A DNA stretch of 64,000 nucleotides from Gymnodinialimonas sp. 202GB13-11 (GTDB lineage Bacteria > Pseudomonadota > Alphaproteobacteria > Rhodobacterales > Rhodobacteraceae). Location: the NCBI RefSeq assembly GCF_040932485.1, contig NZ_JBFRBH010000001.1, forward strand, positions 2,418,001 through 2,482,000. Direction: 5' to 3'. A program made the position numbers and the translations under genes. The notes beneath the pieces are model-generated. The model was not told where the DNA came from, ran no database searches, and saw nothing but the letters and a program-made list of their open reading frames with translations. This document shows positions 43,611 through 52,990 of the stretch, piece after piece (position 1 is the first letter of the stretch; every line of letters begins with the position of its first letter).

Positions 43611-44317
43611 GGGCCGCCGCCCTCCTCGCGGCTTTGGCCGCCACACCCGCCGCCGCGCAGGACCAATGCCGCCTCGCCCTGCAACTGGGCATGGATGTCT
43701 CTGCCTCTGTCGATCAGGCGGAATACCGCATCCAGGTCGAAGGGCTGGCTGCGGCCCTGGTCGACCCCATCGTGACCGAGGCCTTCCTGAACGGCCCCGG
43801 CCCGGTCGCCTTGTCGATCTTCGAATGGTCGGGCCGCTTCCAGCAGGACATCATCGTCGATTGGGTGATGATCGAGACGGAGGCTGATCTGCTGGCCGTC
43901 GCCGAACGGGTCAATCAGGCGATCCGGGGCAATCAGGATTTCCCGACCGCGCTTGGTTATGCGTTGGGCTTCGCGTCCACCCGATTCCGCGAAGCCCCGG
44001 CCTGTCTTTTCCAGACGCTCGATATCTCTGGCGACGGCCAGAACAACGATGGCTTCCCCCCCTCCGCCGCATTCGAGCATTTTGATTTCGACGGCGTCAC
44101 GGTGAACGGATTGGCCATCGGCGGCGCCTCGCGTGAGATCGAGGAATACTACCTCGAACAGGTGATCCACGGCCCCGGCGCATTCGTGGAATATGCGCTG
44201 AACCACGACGATTTCGCCGAGACCATGCGCAGAAAACTAGAACGGGAATTGCGCGCCATGATCCTTGGCGATGCGTTGACGAACGGACGCGACCTGCCCC
44301 CGATCACCACGTTCTGA
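43604..44317 (+). CDS. DUF1194 (VWA-like) exported protein
   Basis: 237 residues. The likely start is TTG at 43604, overlapping the gloA stop by seven bases, because no ATG or GTG exists in frame before the signal peptide (AALLAALAATPAAAQ). The mature part has LGMDVSASVDQAEY, a MIDAS-like DxSxS, and DISGDGQNNDG, the typical DUF1194 pair. Such proteins are periplasmic von Willebrand factor A-like domains that may bind metal and partner proteins; role unknown. Confidence 0.8.
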   Translation: MVRAAALLAALAATPAAAQDQCRLALQLGMDVSASVDQAEYRIQVEGLAAALVDPIVTEAFLNGPGPVALSIFEWSGRFQQDIIVDWVMIETEADLLAVAERVNQAIRGNQDFPTALGYALGFASTRFREAPACLFQTLDISGDGQNNDGFPPSAAFEHFDFDGVTVNGLAIGGASREIEEYYLEQVIHGPGAFVEYALNHDDFAETMRRKLERELRAMILGDALTNGRDLPPITTF

Positions 44318-44333
44318 CCGGCCCACGCTCTAT

Positions 44334-44368
44334 TGACGCGACCCTGTCTTCCACTGGTTTCAAATACT
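44334..44368 (+). repeat. Dispersed repeat upstream of G-rich hairpin, copy A
   Basis: TGACGCGACCCTGTCTTCC followed by ACTGGTTTCAAATACT. It matches 53702-53738 at nearly every base. In both places it lies just after a stop codon and is followed after about 65 bases by the G-rich hairpin. Confidence 0.75.
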
Positions 44369-44417
44369 CAAACCTGCGCCGCTCTCAACCACAAACGCCG
44401 CGCCCGCAGTTGAAGCA

Positions 44418-44470
44418 CCGGGCAGGGCGTCGTCGGGGGTGGGCGGGTGGGCCGACGTCGCCCTGCCCGG
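44418..44470. terminator. Large hairpin with G-rich loop (element copy A)
   Basis: Arms 44418-44436 and 44452-44470 (CCGGGCAGGGCG... against ...CGCCCTGCCCGG) pair at 18 of 19 positions. The loop region GGGGGTGGGCGGGTGGG (44435-44451) has four G-runs with single-base gaps, a canonical G-quadruplex pattern. It lies between two convergent genes, so it probably ends transcription from both. Confidence 0.75.
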
Positions 44471-44477
44471 CCGGTCG

Positions 44478-44831
44478 TCAGACCGGCAACATCGCCGCCC
44501 CTACGCGCCGCCCTTCTGCCAATAGCACGTTATAGGTCCGGCACGCGGCGGGGGAGGCCATGACCTCCAGCCCGATCCCGGCCACTTCCAGCGTCTGCCG
44601 AAACGCCGCCGGAGGGTGCGCAATCTCGGCCCCCGTGCCGATCAGCAGGAAATCGACCTCACCGGCCTTGGCCGTGATCGTCGCCGCATCCTCAAACCCG
44701 GCCCATCCCGCCACACCCGATGGCGTGAGCAAAACCGCGCCCTGCACCACTTCACCGCCGACGCGGAAAAAGCCCGGCCCGTAGCCGTCCACCGGGCGGC
44801 TGTCATCAAAGCTGACTTCATTCATACGCAT
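44478..44831 (-). CDS. Mth938-like domain protein
   Basis: 117 residues. VNEVSFDDSR-type opening (NEVSFDDSRPVDGYGPGFF), then LLIGTGAEIAHPP and a C-terminal ACRTYNVLLAEGRRVGAAM give the Mth938/NDUFAF3-like fold. In many alphaproteobacteria it follows secF, as it does here with the TauE gene between. The human relative assists complex I assembly; the bacterial role is unclear. Confidence 0.88.
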   Translation of the reverse strand: MRMNEVSFDDSRPVDGYGPGFFRVGGEVVQGAVLLTPSGVAGWAGFEDAATITAKAGEVDFLLIGTGAEIAHPPAAFRQTLEVAGIGLEVMASPAACRTYNVLLAEGRRVGAAMLPV

Positions 44832-44835
44832 CGTA

Positions 44836-45591
44836 TCACCCTTCCCAGATCGGCAGGCCCATCACGCCCGCAGCCCCGATCAGCACATAGGCCGCAGTTT
44901 TGTAGACGCCAGCGGCCTCCGGCCGGAACAGGCGCGCGCCGCTCCACGTGCCCACGGCATAGGGCAGCAGCAGGATCACGCCCAGCCAGATCGCGGGGCC
45001 GTCGATCAACCCCTGCAGCCACATCATCGGCATCATCAGAAGCGAGTTGAAGGTCAGGAAGCAGGCCAGATTGCCGCGCGTGACTTCCACCGATTGATCG
45101 CTGCCAAGGTTGAACAGGATAACGGGTGGCCCGTTCAGGCCAGTCGACCCGCCGGTTATCCCGCTGAGCGCGCCCACACCAGCGCGGAGGGGCGTGCCGC
45201 CCTTCAAGGGCACCTTCCAGCCCGCCAACAACGCGGCCAGTGTCACCAGTGTCAGGATACAAACCACCGTGCGGATCGTGACCTCAGGTGCCAGGCGCAA
45301 CAGGGCAATCCCAAGCGGCATCGTAATCAATGACATCCCCACCATCAGCAGGGTTTGCGGACGGTTCGCAACCTTCCACGCCTTCGGGATGACCGTGACA
45401 AGTGAAGCCAACGCCGACAGCGAGAACGCTGCAATCGCCAGAGGCGGCGGCAGGAAAATCACGGCGAGCGGCATGAACACAAGCGCGGAGCCGAAGCCCG
45501 CGAACCCGTAAACCAATCCAGCAAGGAGGGAGGCCGCGCAGACCCAGACGAGGCCCGGCGTCGCCAGGGCCTCGACCAACGCCTCAGGCAT
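44836..45591 (-). CDS. Sulfite exporter TauE/SafE family permease
   Basis: 251 residues, about eight hydrophobic helices in two similar halves (GLVYGFAGFGSALVFMPL and GALSGITGGSTGLNGPPVI). The start overlaps the secF stop by eight bases. The family exports sulfite, sulfoacetate or related anions, or imports some; the substrate is unknown. Its place behind secF looks like operon convenience. Confidence 0.88.
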   Translation of the reverse strand: MPEALVEALATPGLVWVCAASLLAGLVYGFAGFGSALVFMPLAVIFLPPPLAIAAFSLSALASLVTVIPKAWKVANRPQTLLMVGMSLITMPLGIALLRLAPEVTIRTVVCILTLVTLAALLAGWKVPLKGGTPLRAGVGALSGITGGSTGLNGPPVILFNLGSDQSVEVTRGNLACFLTFNSLLMMPMMWLQGLIDGPAIWLGVILLLPYAVGTWSGARLFRPEAAGVYKTAAYVLIGAAGVMGLPIWEG

Positions 45592-46564
45592 CGACGTTCG
45601 CGAATTGCGTGCCGGACGCGCCGCCCCCATCGGACGGTTTGGACCAGTCGCGTTTCACGCCCAACATCAGAACCACGTTCTTGGCCACGTAGATCGACGA
45701 ATAGGTGCCCACGATCACGCCCCAGAGGATCGCGAAGACGAAGCCGCGGATCACGTCGCCGCCCAGAACCAGCAGCGCAATCAGCGCCAAGGCCGTCGTG
45801 CCCGAGGTCATCAAGGTCCGGCTGAGCGTCTCGTTGGCAGAAAGGTTCATCACATCCCGCAAGGCGCGTTGCTTGTACTTGATCAAGTTCTCGCGCAGGC
45901 GGTCGAAGATCACCACGGTGTCGTTGATCGAATAGCCCACGATGGTCAGAAGTGCTGCGATGGTGGCCAGATCGAAGCGGATCTGGAACAGGCTGAAGAC
46001 GCCGATAGTCAGGATCACGTCATGGATCAGGGCAGCCACAGCGCCGACCGAGAACTGCCATTCAAAGCGCAGCCAGATATAGACAAGGATCGCCCCGAGA
46101 GAGGCCAGAACCGCGATGATCGCGGTCTGGATCAGCTCACCCGAGACCTTGGGGCCAACGGATTCAACGGACGGAAACGTCATTTCGCTGTCCACGTTGG
46201 CCAGAAGAGCCGCCTCGATCGCTTCGATGGTTTCCGGCGTGACCGCCTCAACCCCCTCCTGCGCCTGAATGCGAACAGTGACGACGTATTGGTCTTCATC
46301 GAAATTCGGGTCGAACACGCGGGAGATCACCACATCGCCCAAATCCAGATCTTCCAACGCCGCACGGTAGTCGGCCACGTCGACCTCAACCGTGGCGTCC
46401 GTACGGATCGTCGTACCGCCCAGAAAGTCGATGCCGAAGTTCAGGCCAACCATCAGCCAGATCGCAATCGACGCGATCATGGCCACGATGGACGCGCCAA
46501 ACGTGACCTTCGCATATTTGAAGAAATCGAAGTTGGTTTCCTGCGGAACAAGTCTCAGGCGCAT
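45584..46564 (-). CDS. secF: Protein translocase subunit SecF
   Basis: 326 residues from the ATG one base after the secD stop. N-terminal RLVPQETNFDFFKYAK, first helix, GLNFGIDFLGGTTIRT (the conserved FGIDFxGG), then five helices with IAALLTIVGYSINDTVVIFDR. With SecD and YajC it uses the proton gradient to pull proteins through SecYEG. Confidence 0.97.
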   Translation of the reverse strand: MRLRLVPQETNFDFFKYAKVTFGASIVAMIASIAIWLMVGLNFGIDFLGGTTIRTDATVEVDVADYRAALEDLDLGDVVISRVFDPNFDEDQYVVTVRIQAQEGVEAVTPETIEAIEAALLANVDSEMTFPSVESVGPKVSGELIQTAIIAVLASLGAILVYIWLRFEWQFSVGAVAALIHDVILTIGVFSLFQIRFDLATIAALLTIVGYSINDTVVIFDRLRENLIKYKQRALRDVMNLSANETLSRTLMTSGTTALALIALLVLGGDVIRGFVFAILWGVIVGTYSSIYVAKNVVLMLGVKRDWSKPSDGGGASGTQFANVDA

Positions 46565-46565
46565 A

Positions 46566-48242
46566 TCAAACCTCGATTGTCTTGGGGCGGCGGCGCTCAA
46601 ACCAGAAGATGATCAGAAGCCGTGTGACATAAATGGCCGTGAAGACCGACGTGACGATCCCGATCCCCAACGTGACGGAGAAGCCCCGCACGGGGCCGGA
46701 GCCGAGGACGAACAGGATCGTCGCAATGATGAAGGTCGTGATGTTGGCATCGATAATGGCGCTCAGCGCCCGCTCGTACCCCAACTCGATGGCCCGCGCA
46801 GGCCCGCGCGCCGTTTTCAGTTCTTCCCGGATGCGTTCAAACACCAGCACGTTGGCGTCCACTGCCATACCGATCGTCAGCACGATCCCCGCGATCCCCG
46901 GCAAGGTCAGCGTCGCCCCGATCAGCGACAGGACGCCAAAGATCATGCCCACGTTCAGGATCAACGCGATGGAGGCGAAGATACCGAACGTCCCGTAACT
47001 GAGGATCATGAACACAAGCACCGCCGCAAACGCCACCAAAGCCGCGATCTGTCCCGCCTCGATGCTGTCCGCGCCCAATTCCGGCCCGATGGTTCGCTCT
47101 TCCAGGAACGTCATCTCCGCCGGCAAGGCCCCGGCGCGCAGCAAGATCGCCAGCTCCGTCGAGGACTCCACCGTGAAGTTGCCGCTGATCTGGCCCGCAC
47201 CGCCCGTGATCGCCTGCCGGATTACCGGGGCGCTGATCACCTCTTCATCCAGCACAATCGCAAACGGCGCGCCCACATTGGCCGCCGTATATTCGCCAAA
47301 CGCCCGCGCACCGGACGGGTTGAACCGGAACGTCACCACGGGCAGCCCGCTTTGCTGGTCAAACGAGGGCTGGCTGTCCACCAGATCATCGCCCGTCACC
47401 ACCGGCGTCTGCTCAAGAATGTAGAATGTTCCCTGCTCATCGGGGTCAATCGACGGCAGCACCATCTGACGGCTTTCAACCTGCTCGTCGGCGGATCCCG
47501 CACGCCCCACAACCGGGTGGAACGTCAGCCGCGCGGTTGTCCCGATCAGGTCCTTCAATTCCTGGGCCGAGCCGATCCCCGGCACCTGGATCAGAATACG
47601 GTCCTGCCCCTGCCGCTGAATGGTCGGCTCCCGCGTGCCCGCCTCATCCACACGACGCCGCACAATCTCGATCGATTGCTGCATCGTCCGGTCATTCGTG
47701 GCCTGCTGTTCCGCATCGCTCAGACGCACCGTCAGGATATTGCCCGACCCGCTCACATCCAGCGTGCTTTCACCGATCCCACCCGTCAGGCTGACCACCG
47801 GCTGGCCCAACTCGCGCACCGCGGCAACCGCCGCAGGCATGCCTTCGACATTGCGGATCAAGACCTGCAACTGGCCGGGATCTGTATCCTGTCGCTGGAT
47901 GCCGCCCGTTTCAGCCTGCAACTCACGCAGCGCGTTGCGGACCTCGGGCCAAAGCCCATCCATCCGCGCCTCGTACACATCTTCAACCTGCACCTCGGCC
48001 AGCAGATGCGCACCGCCCCGCAGGTCGAGGCCGAGGTTCACCAACGTCGCCGGAAGCACGTCGGGCCACAAAGCCTGCTCGGCCAAAAGCTCTTCGGTCT
48101 CAACGCCTTCCCGCTCCATCTCGGCCACGGCATCATTGTGCCGCTCCACTCGCTCATAGAAGAAATTCGGGAAGGCGAATGTCAGCCCCGCCAGCAGCAC
48201 GAGCAGGATGAACAGCCGGTTCCAGAGCGGGATCTGAAGCAT
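46566..48242 (-). CDS. secD: Protein translocase subunit SecD
   Basis: 558 residues. First helix FILLVLLAGLTFAFPNFFY, LGLDLRGGAHLL (the conserved D1 motif), a large periplasmic region with VPGIGSAQELKDLIGTTARL, then SIEAGQIAALVAF and ILTIGMAVDANVLVFERIRE in the membrane part. Partner of SecF. 87 bases after yajC. Confidence 0.97.
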   Translation of the reverse strand: MLQIPLWNRLFILLVLLAGLTFAFPNFFYERVERHNDAVAEMEREGVETEELLAEQALWPDVLPATLVNLGLDLRGGAHLLAEVQVEDVYEARMDGLWPEVRNALRELQAETGGIQRQDTDPGQLQVLIRNVEGMPAAVAAVRELGQPVVSLTGGIGESTLDVSGSGNILTVRLSDAEQQATNDRTMQQSIEIVRRRVDEAGTREPTIQRQGQDRILIQVPGIGSAQELKDLIGTTARLTFHPVVGRAGSADEQVESRQMVLPSIDPDEQGTFYILEQTPVVTGDDLVDSQPSFDQQSGLPVVTFRFNPSGARAFGEYTAANVGAPFAIVLDEEVISAPVIRQAITGGAGQISGNFTVESSTELAILLRAGALPAEMTFLEERTIGPELGADSIEAGQIAALVAFAAVLVFMILSYGTFGIFASIALILNVGMIFGVLSLIGATLTLPGIAGIVLTIGMAVDANVLVFERIREELKTARGPARAIELGYERALSAIIDANITTFIIATILFVLGSGPVRGFSVTLGIGIVTSVFTAIYVTRLLIIFWFERRRPKTIEV

Positions 48243-48329
48243 GTGTGGTCCTCGCAGGGAGGGGCGTGAACCGCCCGCTTAATCGTTCTCGCCAGCAGCG
48301 CGCCCGAATTTGCGCGCCGTCAGCAGGGA

Positions 48330-48611
48330 TCAGTCGTTTGCAGGCTCGGTCTTGGAGCGGACCTGCGCAATCGTCGGCCGCAGCACCCGGATGCGCACAT
48401 CCTTGGCGATCTCGACCTCAACCTCGGTGTCGTCCTTCACCTTGGTGATCTTGCCAATGAGGCCACCTTGCGTGACAACCTCATCCCCCCGGCGCAGCGC
48501 CTCGACCATCGCCTGATGCTCTTTCACCTTCTTCTGCTGAGGGCGGATCAGGAAGAAATACATGATCACGAGGATCAGGATCAGCGGGATCACCTGGCCG
48601 AAGGCTTCCAT
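48330..48611 (-). CDS. yajC: Preprotein translocase subunit YajC
   Basis: 93 residues: one N-terminal helix (IPLILILVIMYFFLIRPQQK) followed by a soluble domain with RRGDEVVTQGGLIGKITKV, the family signature. First gene of the yajC-secD-secF-tauE-Mth938 operon; the 228-bp gap upstream faces the divergent pentapeptide-repeat gene. Confidence 0.95.
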   Translation of the reverse strand: MEAFGQVIPLILILVIMYFFLIRPQQKKVKEHQAMVEALRRGDEVVTQGGLIGKITKVKDDTEVEVEIAKDVRIRVLRPTIAQVRSKTEPAND

Positions 48612-48839
48612 GGGCGGGGTCCTTTGTTTGTTGGTCTTGGCGCGGCTTTGCGCGCCGGTGTCAAAATTTGCGGCACCCTAGTTGGGAGGCGGGCAGAGTG
48701 CAACGGGTCCTAAAGGGCCAGATGGGCGCGGGAACGGAGGGGTGCAAGGCGTGAGGGAGGATAAGGTGCGGCTGTCGCTTGGTGGCGACACTGGTGCGTC
48801 TGGTTGCAGGTCGCCGCGATTACCGCAAAAGTGAGTGAG

Positions 48840-50699
48840 ATGGCAGAACCTGACCCGATCCACCGCGTCCAAATCGAAGACGACCATGTCGATGCGCAAA
48901 TCAACCGCATCAATGAGCTGACGAGGGTCGGGCGCACGAACTGGTTCGGGCTACTGGCGTATCTCGCGTTTGCGACGGTCACCGTTCTCGGCGTCGAGGA
49001 CGCGGATTTCTTTCTTGATACACGACAGACGACACTTCCGCTGATCGGTGTTTCGATCCCTACTTTGTCATTCTTCATCTTTGCACCAATTCTTGGCGCA
49101 GCCCTTTACGTTTATCTACACCTCCATATTCGAAAAATGGGCGCGGCAATTCATGCCCCGAACCCTTTCCCGAAAAGAGATGATGTCCGATTGGAGCACT
49201 ATCTTAATTCATGGCTCCTCGTGGATCTCCTATTGAAGATGCGCGGCGACGGCGCGATCGAGGACCGCCCATTGGACTGGGGCGTGAAATGGCTGACGCT
49301 GGGGCTCGTCTGGTGGGCGGCACCGCTTGTGCTGGTCCTCTTCTGGTACCACAGCTGGGTCGCGCACCAATGGGTACTCACGTTGGGGATTGTCGGACTG
49401 ACGACACTTTCTGGTCTGGCAGGGATCGTCTCTTGGATCTCAGTACGTTCCGCACTGGGGTCCCAATTACGCGCTGAAAGAGATAGTTTAGTCTACGCGG
49501 TCGGCTTCGCACCAATCATGATTGCTTGTGCCTTGTTGGGCATGGTCAAGACCCATTGGGGAATGGTGCGCGATTTCAGCAATCCCGTCGTATTGCCAAG
49601 TGACGCGACAGCACAGATCTGGCTGGATTCAACATTCTCAAGTTTTCTGTTCCTTGAAACAGCAAACCTACAAAACCTTCAAACGATTGATTTGCCCGCC
49701 AATCAGCGCGACTACGCTGTGGCGCGACGGCAGTACAGAATAGAATGGTGTGGCCGTGTGAACCTGGAAATGAGCGAATGTGGCCCCGACGTCGAATGGG
49801 CCGGTGCGCGCCCAAGTAGCGTGGTAAGCGCAAGAGAAGATTGGTGCAGCACGCATCGTGCCGATTTACAAGGTCTCGATTGTGAACAGCATTTCGCGAA
49901 CCTCGAAGCTGAATTCTTCACGCTTTGGGAAAGTTACCGAGCTGACCAAATCCTCTCGCTGGGACCGCCAAACTTGGCAAACCGTGATTTGCGCAATGCA
50001 GACTTGCGCGGGGCTCAGTTGTTCGGTGCGGTTCTGACCAACGCAAACCTGCAGGGGGCAGACCTCTCAGAAGCACAACTGCAAACGGCACAGATGAATT
50101 CCGTCCAGCTGCAAGGCGCCCGATTGTCCGGAGCAAATCTCCAGGAAGCGAACATGGTTCTTGCAAATCTAAGCGGCGCGAACCTCAATGACGCATCACT
50201 TCAAAGGGCTAATCTTGGTGCGGCTCAAGGCGCGGGCGGGACAACTTTTCGCAACGCAAACTTTCAAGGCGCAAGAATGTTTGGGGCGCGCTTTCTGGGC
50301 CAAGACTTTATTGATGCGGAATTTCAGGGAGCGCGATTGCACGAAAGCGACTTGCGTTATGCGAACCTATCCAATTCGCAATTTCAAGACACGCAACTGT
50401 TCGGAGTACGGCTACACGGAGCACAGTTGACCCGCATCTCACTCTCCCAAGGCACAAGAATTGCCGATGCCGAACTTCAAGGAGCCGCAATCTCCGAGAT
50501 TTCAGAGGCTGAGATTGAATGGATCGACGATCACTGGAACGATGTGATCGTGTTCAACGAGGTTCTGGCGGAGCGAGCACCTGACCATTGGATTGTTATG
50601 GAGGGCAGGTTCACAAACGAAGACTTCATAACCCAATGGCGCGACTGGGCCGCCACCCTCGATCCACCCGTCACCATCGCCCCCGATTACCGCCCGTAG
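48840..50699 (+). CDS. Pentapeptide-repeat membrane protein (619 aa)
   Basis: Start at ATG 48840; a TTG 36 bases earlier is less likely. About five hydrophobic helices lie between residues 30 and 240 (FGLLAYLAFATVTVLGV, LVWWAAPLVLVLFWYH, VYAVGFAPIMIACALLGMV). Residues about 380-555 are A(D/N)LxX repeats (NRDLRNADLRGAQLFGAVL, NANLQGADLSEAQLQTAQM), which fold as a right-handed beta-helix. The base composition is poorer in G+C than in adjacent genes, suggesting transfer. No known enzyme domain. The family is often part of uncharacterised membrane assemblies. Confidence 0.85.
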   Translation: MAEPDPIHRVQIEDDHVDAQINRINELTRVGRTNWFGLLAYLAFATVTVLGVEDADFFLDTRQTTLPLIGVSIPTLSFFIFAPILGAALYVYLHLHIRKMGAAIHAPNPFPKRDDVRLEHYLNSWLLVDLLLKMRGDGAIEDRPLDWGVKWLTLGLVWWAAPLVLVLFWYHSWVAHQWVLTLGIVGLTTLSGLAGIVSWISVRSALGSQLRAERDSLVYAVGFAPIMIACALLGMVKTHWGMVRDFSNPVVLPSDATAQIWLDSTFSSFLFLETANLQNLQTIDLPANQRDYAVARRQYRIEWCGRVNLEMSECGPDVEWAGARPSSVVSAREDWCSTHRADLQGLDCEQHFANLEAEFFTLWESYRADQILSLGPPNLANRDLRNADLRGAQLFGAVLTNANLQGADLSEAQLQTAQMNSVQLQGARLSGANLQEANMVLANLSGANLNDASLQRANLGAAQGAGGTTFRNANFQGARMFGARFLGQDFIDAEFQGARLHESDLRYANLSNSQFQDTQLFGVRLHGAQLTRISLSQGTRIADAELQGAAISEISEAEIEWIDDHWNDVIVFNEVLAERAPDHWIVMEGRFTNEDFITQWRDWAATLDPPVTIAPDYRP

Positions 50700-50716
50700 G
50701 GTGGGTGCAACCCACC
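50700..50716 (+). terminator. Small hairpin after the pentapeptide-repeat gene
   Basis: GGTGGGT (50700-50706), GCA, ACCCACC (50710-50716), directly after the stop codon. Sequences of this GGTGGGT-ACCCACC type recur as intergenic hairpins in many bacteria; it may act as a terminator or mRNA end. Confidence 0.5.
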
Positions 50717-50884
50717 ATTCCTCCGCACAAAACCCACCCCAAACCCCAAAATCCGTGCGCAGATCTGTAACTACAGAATAACTACAGGTTCACTACACAA
50801 TCACTCACCCCCAAACCGCCCCCTTCCCCCCTTCGCGCCCCTCTGGCATACCCCCGCCAAACTACACCCACCGGAGGCCACCCC

Positions 50885-52177
50885 ATGCACGACATCCGCA
50901 TGATCCGCGACAATCCCGCAGCGTTCGACGCCGCCCTCTCGCGCCGTGGTTTGTCGCCCATGTCCTCCGATATCCTCGCGATTGACGAGGCCCGCCGCGC
51001 CGCGATCACGGCCGCCGAAGCAGCGCAAGCCGACCGCAACGCCGCCTCCAAGGAAGTCGGCAAAGCCAAGGCCAGCGGGGACGAGGCCGAATTCGAGCGT
51101 CTCCGCGCGTTAGTTGCTGAAAAGAAAGATGAAATCGCCCGTCTGGAGGATGAGGCGAAGGCCAAGGATGCCGAGCTGACGGCCATTCTGGAGGCCATTC
51201 CCAACCTCCCTGCCGACGACATTCCCGACGGGGATGACGAGGAGGATAACGTCGAACTCCACCGCCGCGGCACTCCGCGCACGTTCGATTTCCAGCCGGT
51301 TGAGCACTTCGACATCCCCGCCGTCAAACCGAGCATGGATTTCGAGACCGCCGCCAAACTCTCCGGCAGCCGTTTCGTCCTGCTCAGCGGCGCCATCGCC
51401 CGCCTCCACCGCGCTCTGGCGCAATTTATGCTGGATATTCATACCGTTGAGAACGGCCTCACCGAAGTCAACGCGCCGGTTTTGGTCCGCAATGAGACGA
51501 TGTACGGCACCGGCCAACTGCCCAAATTCGGCGAGGACAGCTACCAGACAACCAATGGCTGGTGGCTCATCCCCACGTCCGAGGTCAGCCTCACCAACAT
51601 TGTCGCAAACGCCACGATCGACGAGGATTACCTCCCCCGTCGCTACACCGCTCACAGCCTCTGTTTCCGGTCTGAGGCAGGCTCCGCCGGCCGCGACACA
51701 GCGGGCATGCTCCGCCAGCACCAATTCGAAAAGGTGGAGATGGTCTCCGTCACGCATCCTGAAAAAAGTGACGAAGAACAACAGCGTATGCTGGGATGCG
51801 CCGAGGGCATCCTCGACCGCCTGAACATCCCCTACCGCACGGTTGTCCTCTGCACCGGCGATATGGGCTTCGGCGCCGTGCGCACCTACGATATCGAAGC
51901 GTGGCTCCCCGGCCAGAACACATACCGTGAGATCAGTTCCGTCTCCACCTGTGGTGCCTTCCAGGCCCGACGCATGAATGCCCGCTTCAAGCCGTCCGAA
52001 GGCGGCAAGCCCGAGTTCGTCCACACCCTCAACGGCTCCGGCCTCGCCGTGGGCCGCTGCCTGATCGCGGTGCTGGAGAATGGGCAGGAAGCGGACGGGT
52101 CGGTCTCGCTGCCCGAGGCGCTCCACCCCTATCTGGGCGGCAAAACGCGCGTCGACAGCGACGGCACACTCGTCTGA
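50885..52177 (+). CDS. serS: Serine--tRNA ligase
   Basis: 430 residues. N-terminal coiled coil arms ([40 protein letters not shown]), then the class II core: motif 2 [21 protein letters not shown] (only the first part quoted by family), Thr/Glu substrate contacts in [10 protein letters not shown], and motif 3 [17 protein letters not shown]. Charges tRNA-Ser. GGAGG precedes the ATG. Confidence 0.98.
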   Translation: MHDIRMIRDNPAAFDAALSRRGLSPMSSDILAIDEARRAAITAAEAAQADRNAASKEVGKAKASGDEAEFERLRALVAEKKDEIARLEDEAKAKDAELTAILEAIPNLPADDIPDGDDEEDNVELHRRGTPRTFDFQPVEHFDIPAVKPSMDFETAAKLSGSRFVLLSGAIARLHRALAQFMLDIHTVENGLTEVNAPVLVRNETMYGTGQLPKFGEDSYQTTNGWWLIPTSEVSLTNIVANATIDEDYLPRRYTAHSLCFRSEAGSAGRDTAGMLRQHQFEKVEMVSVTHPEKSDEEQQRMLGCAEGILDRLNIPYRTVVLCTGDMGFGAVRTYDIEAWLPGQNTYREISSVSTCGAFQARRMNARFKPSEGGKPEFVHTLNGSGLAVGRCLIAVLENGQEADGSVSLPEALHPYLGGKTRVDSDGTLV

Positions 52178-52219
52178 GCCGCCCGACGGAACCATCGCAT
52201 AAGTAACGCGTTAGTTCGC

Positions 52220-52951
52220 ATGACTTATATGCATGTTCCCGCGCAAACGGATCGCGCCCGCCTCTGGGCCATCCTTTGCCTGACCGCCTCAATCGCCTTT
52301 GCGATGGTCCCTTTCTTTGCCACGCCATTCGGCGGGTTCGAGGCAGATCGCTTCCCCGTTCCGGTCACGGATTTACCGATCCAACCGGCTGGATGGGCCT
52401 TTTCCATCTGGGGTGTGATTTACCTCTGGCTGATCCTCAGCACTGGCTACGGCTTGTTCAAGCGTGACGACGATGCACGCTGGACCGGCCATCGGCCATG
52501 GCTGTTCGTCTCGCTCTCTGTTGGGGCCGCGTGGATCCCTGTCGCTAATGTGAGCCCAATTTGGGCCACCGTGCTGATCCTAGTCATGTTGGTCACGGCC
52601 CTGGTCGCACTCGCGAAAGCTCCGATTATCGAGCGGGCATGGGCGCGCTGGCCCATCGGGCTCTACGCCGGTTGGCTAACGGCCGCCAGCTTCGTCTCCC
52701 TCGCAACCATTACCGCAGGTTACGGCATTGCATCGCCGGAGCTGGCGAGCTGGGTCGCCTTACCAATCGCCATCATAGTGGCCGCCGCAATCACCTGGCG
52801 TGTTTGGACATGGACGTACCCGCTCGCGGTGATGTGGGCCGCAGTCGGAATTGCGATCGCCGCCTGGCCCTCAGGGTTCGCATGGGGTGCGGCGGGCGGC
52901 GCTTGCCTCATGATGGCTTTTGCAAGCATGGCCGTCGCCCGCAGGATGTGA
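52220..52951 (+). CDS. TspO-like membrane protein, paralogue 1 (243 aa)
   Basis: About seven hydrophobic helices. IQPAGWAFSIWGVIYLWLIL resembles the Pro/Trp-rich core of TspO (PxWxF...WxxLY), but the protein is about 90 residues longer than classical TspO, so it belongs to an extended group. A very similar gene follows 39 bases on. The ATG at 52229 is an alternative start. TspO proteins bind porphyrins and other ligands in the outer or inner membrane; the role of this form is unknown. Confidence 0.7.
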   Translation: MTYMHVPAQTDRARLWAILCLTASIAFAMVPFFATPFGGFEADRFPVPVTDLPIQPAGWAFSIWGVIYLWLILSTGYGLFKRDDDARWTGHRPWLFVSLSVGAAWIPVANVSPIWATVLILVMLVTALVALAKAPIIERAWARWPIGLYAGWLTAASFVSLATITAGYGIASPELASWVALPIAIIVAAAITWRVWTWTYPLAVMWAAVGIAIAAWPSGFAWGAAGGACLMMAFASMAVARRM

Positions 52952-52990
52952 CCGCCAACTGGGCTGGCCGTTGCGCAAGCACTGTTCTAC

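Noticed and set aside
46392-48269. Very long open frame on the plus strand, opposite secD
   Set aside because: It is the mirror of secD in a high-G+C gene; the composition is rich in Arg, His and Pro and there is no family pattern. secD itself is certain. The same holds for long plus-strand frames at 15551-16870 and 25642-26907 and the minus-strand frame at 34344-35735 opposite thrS.
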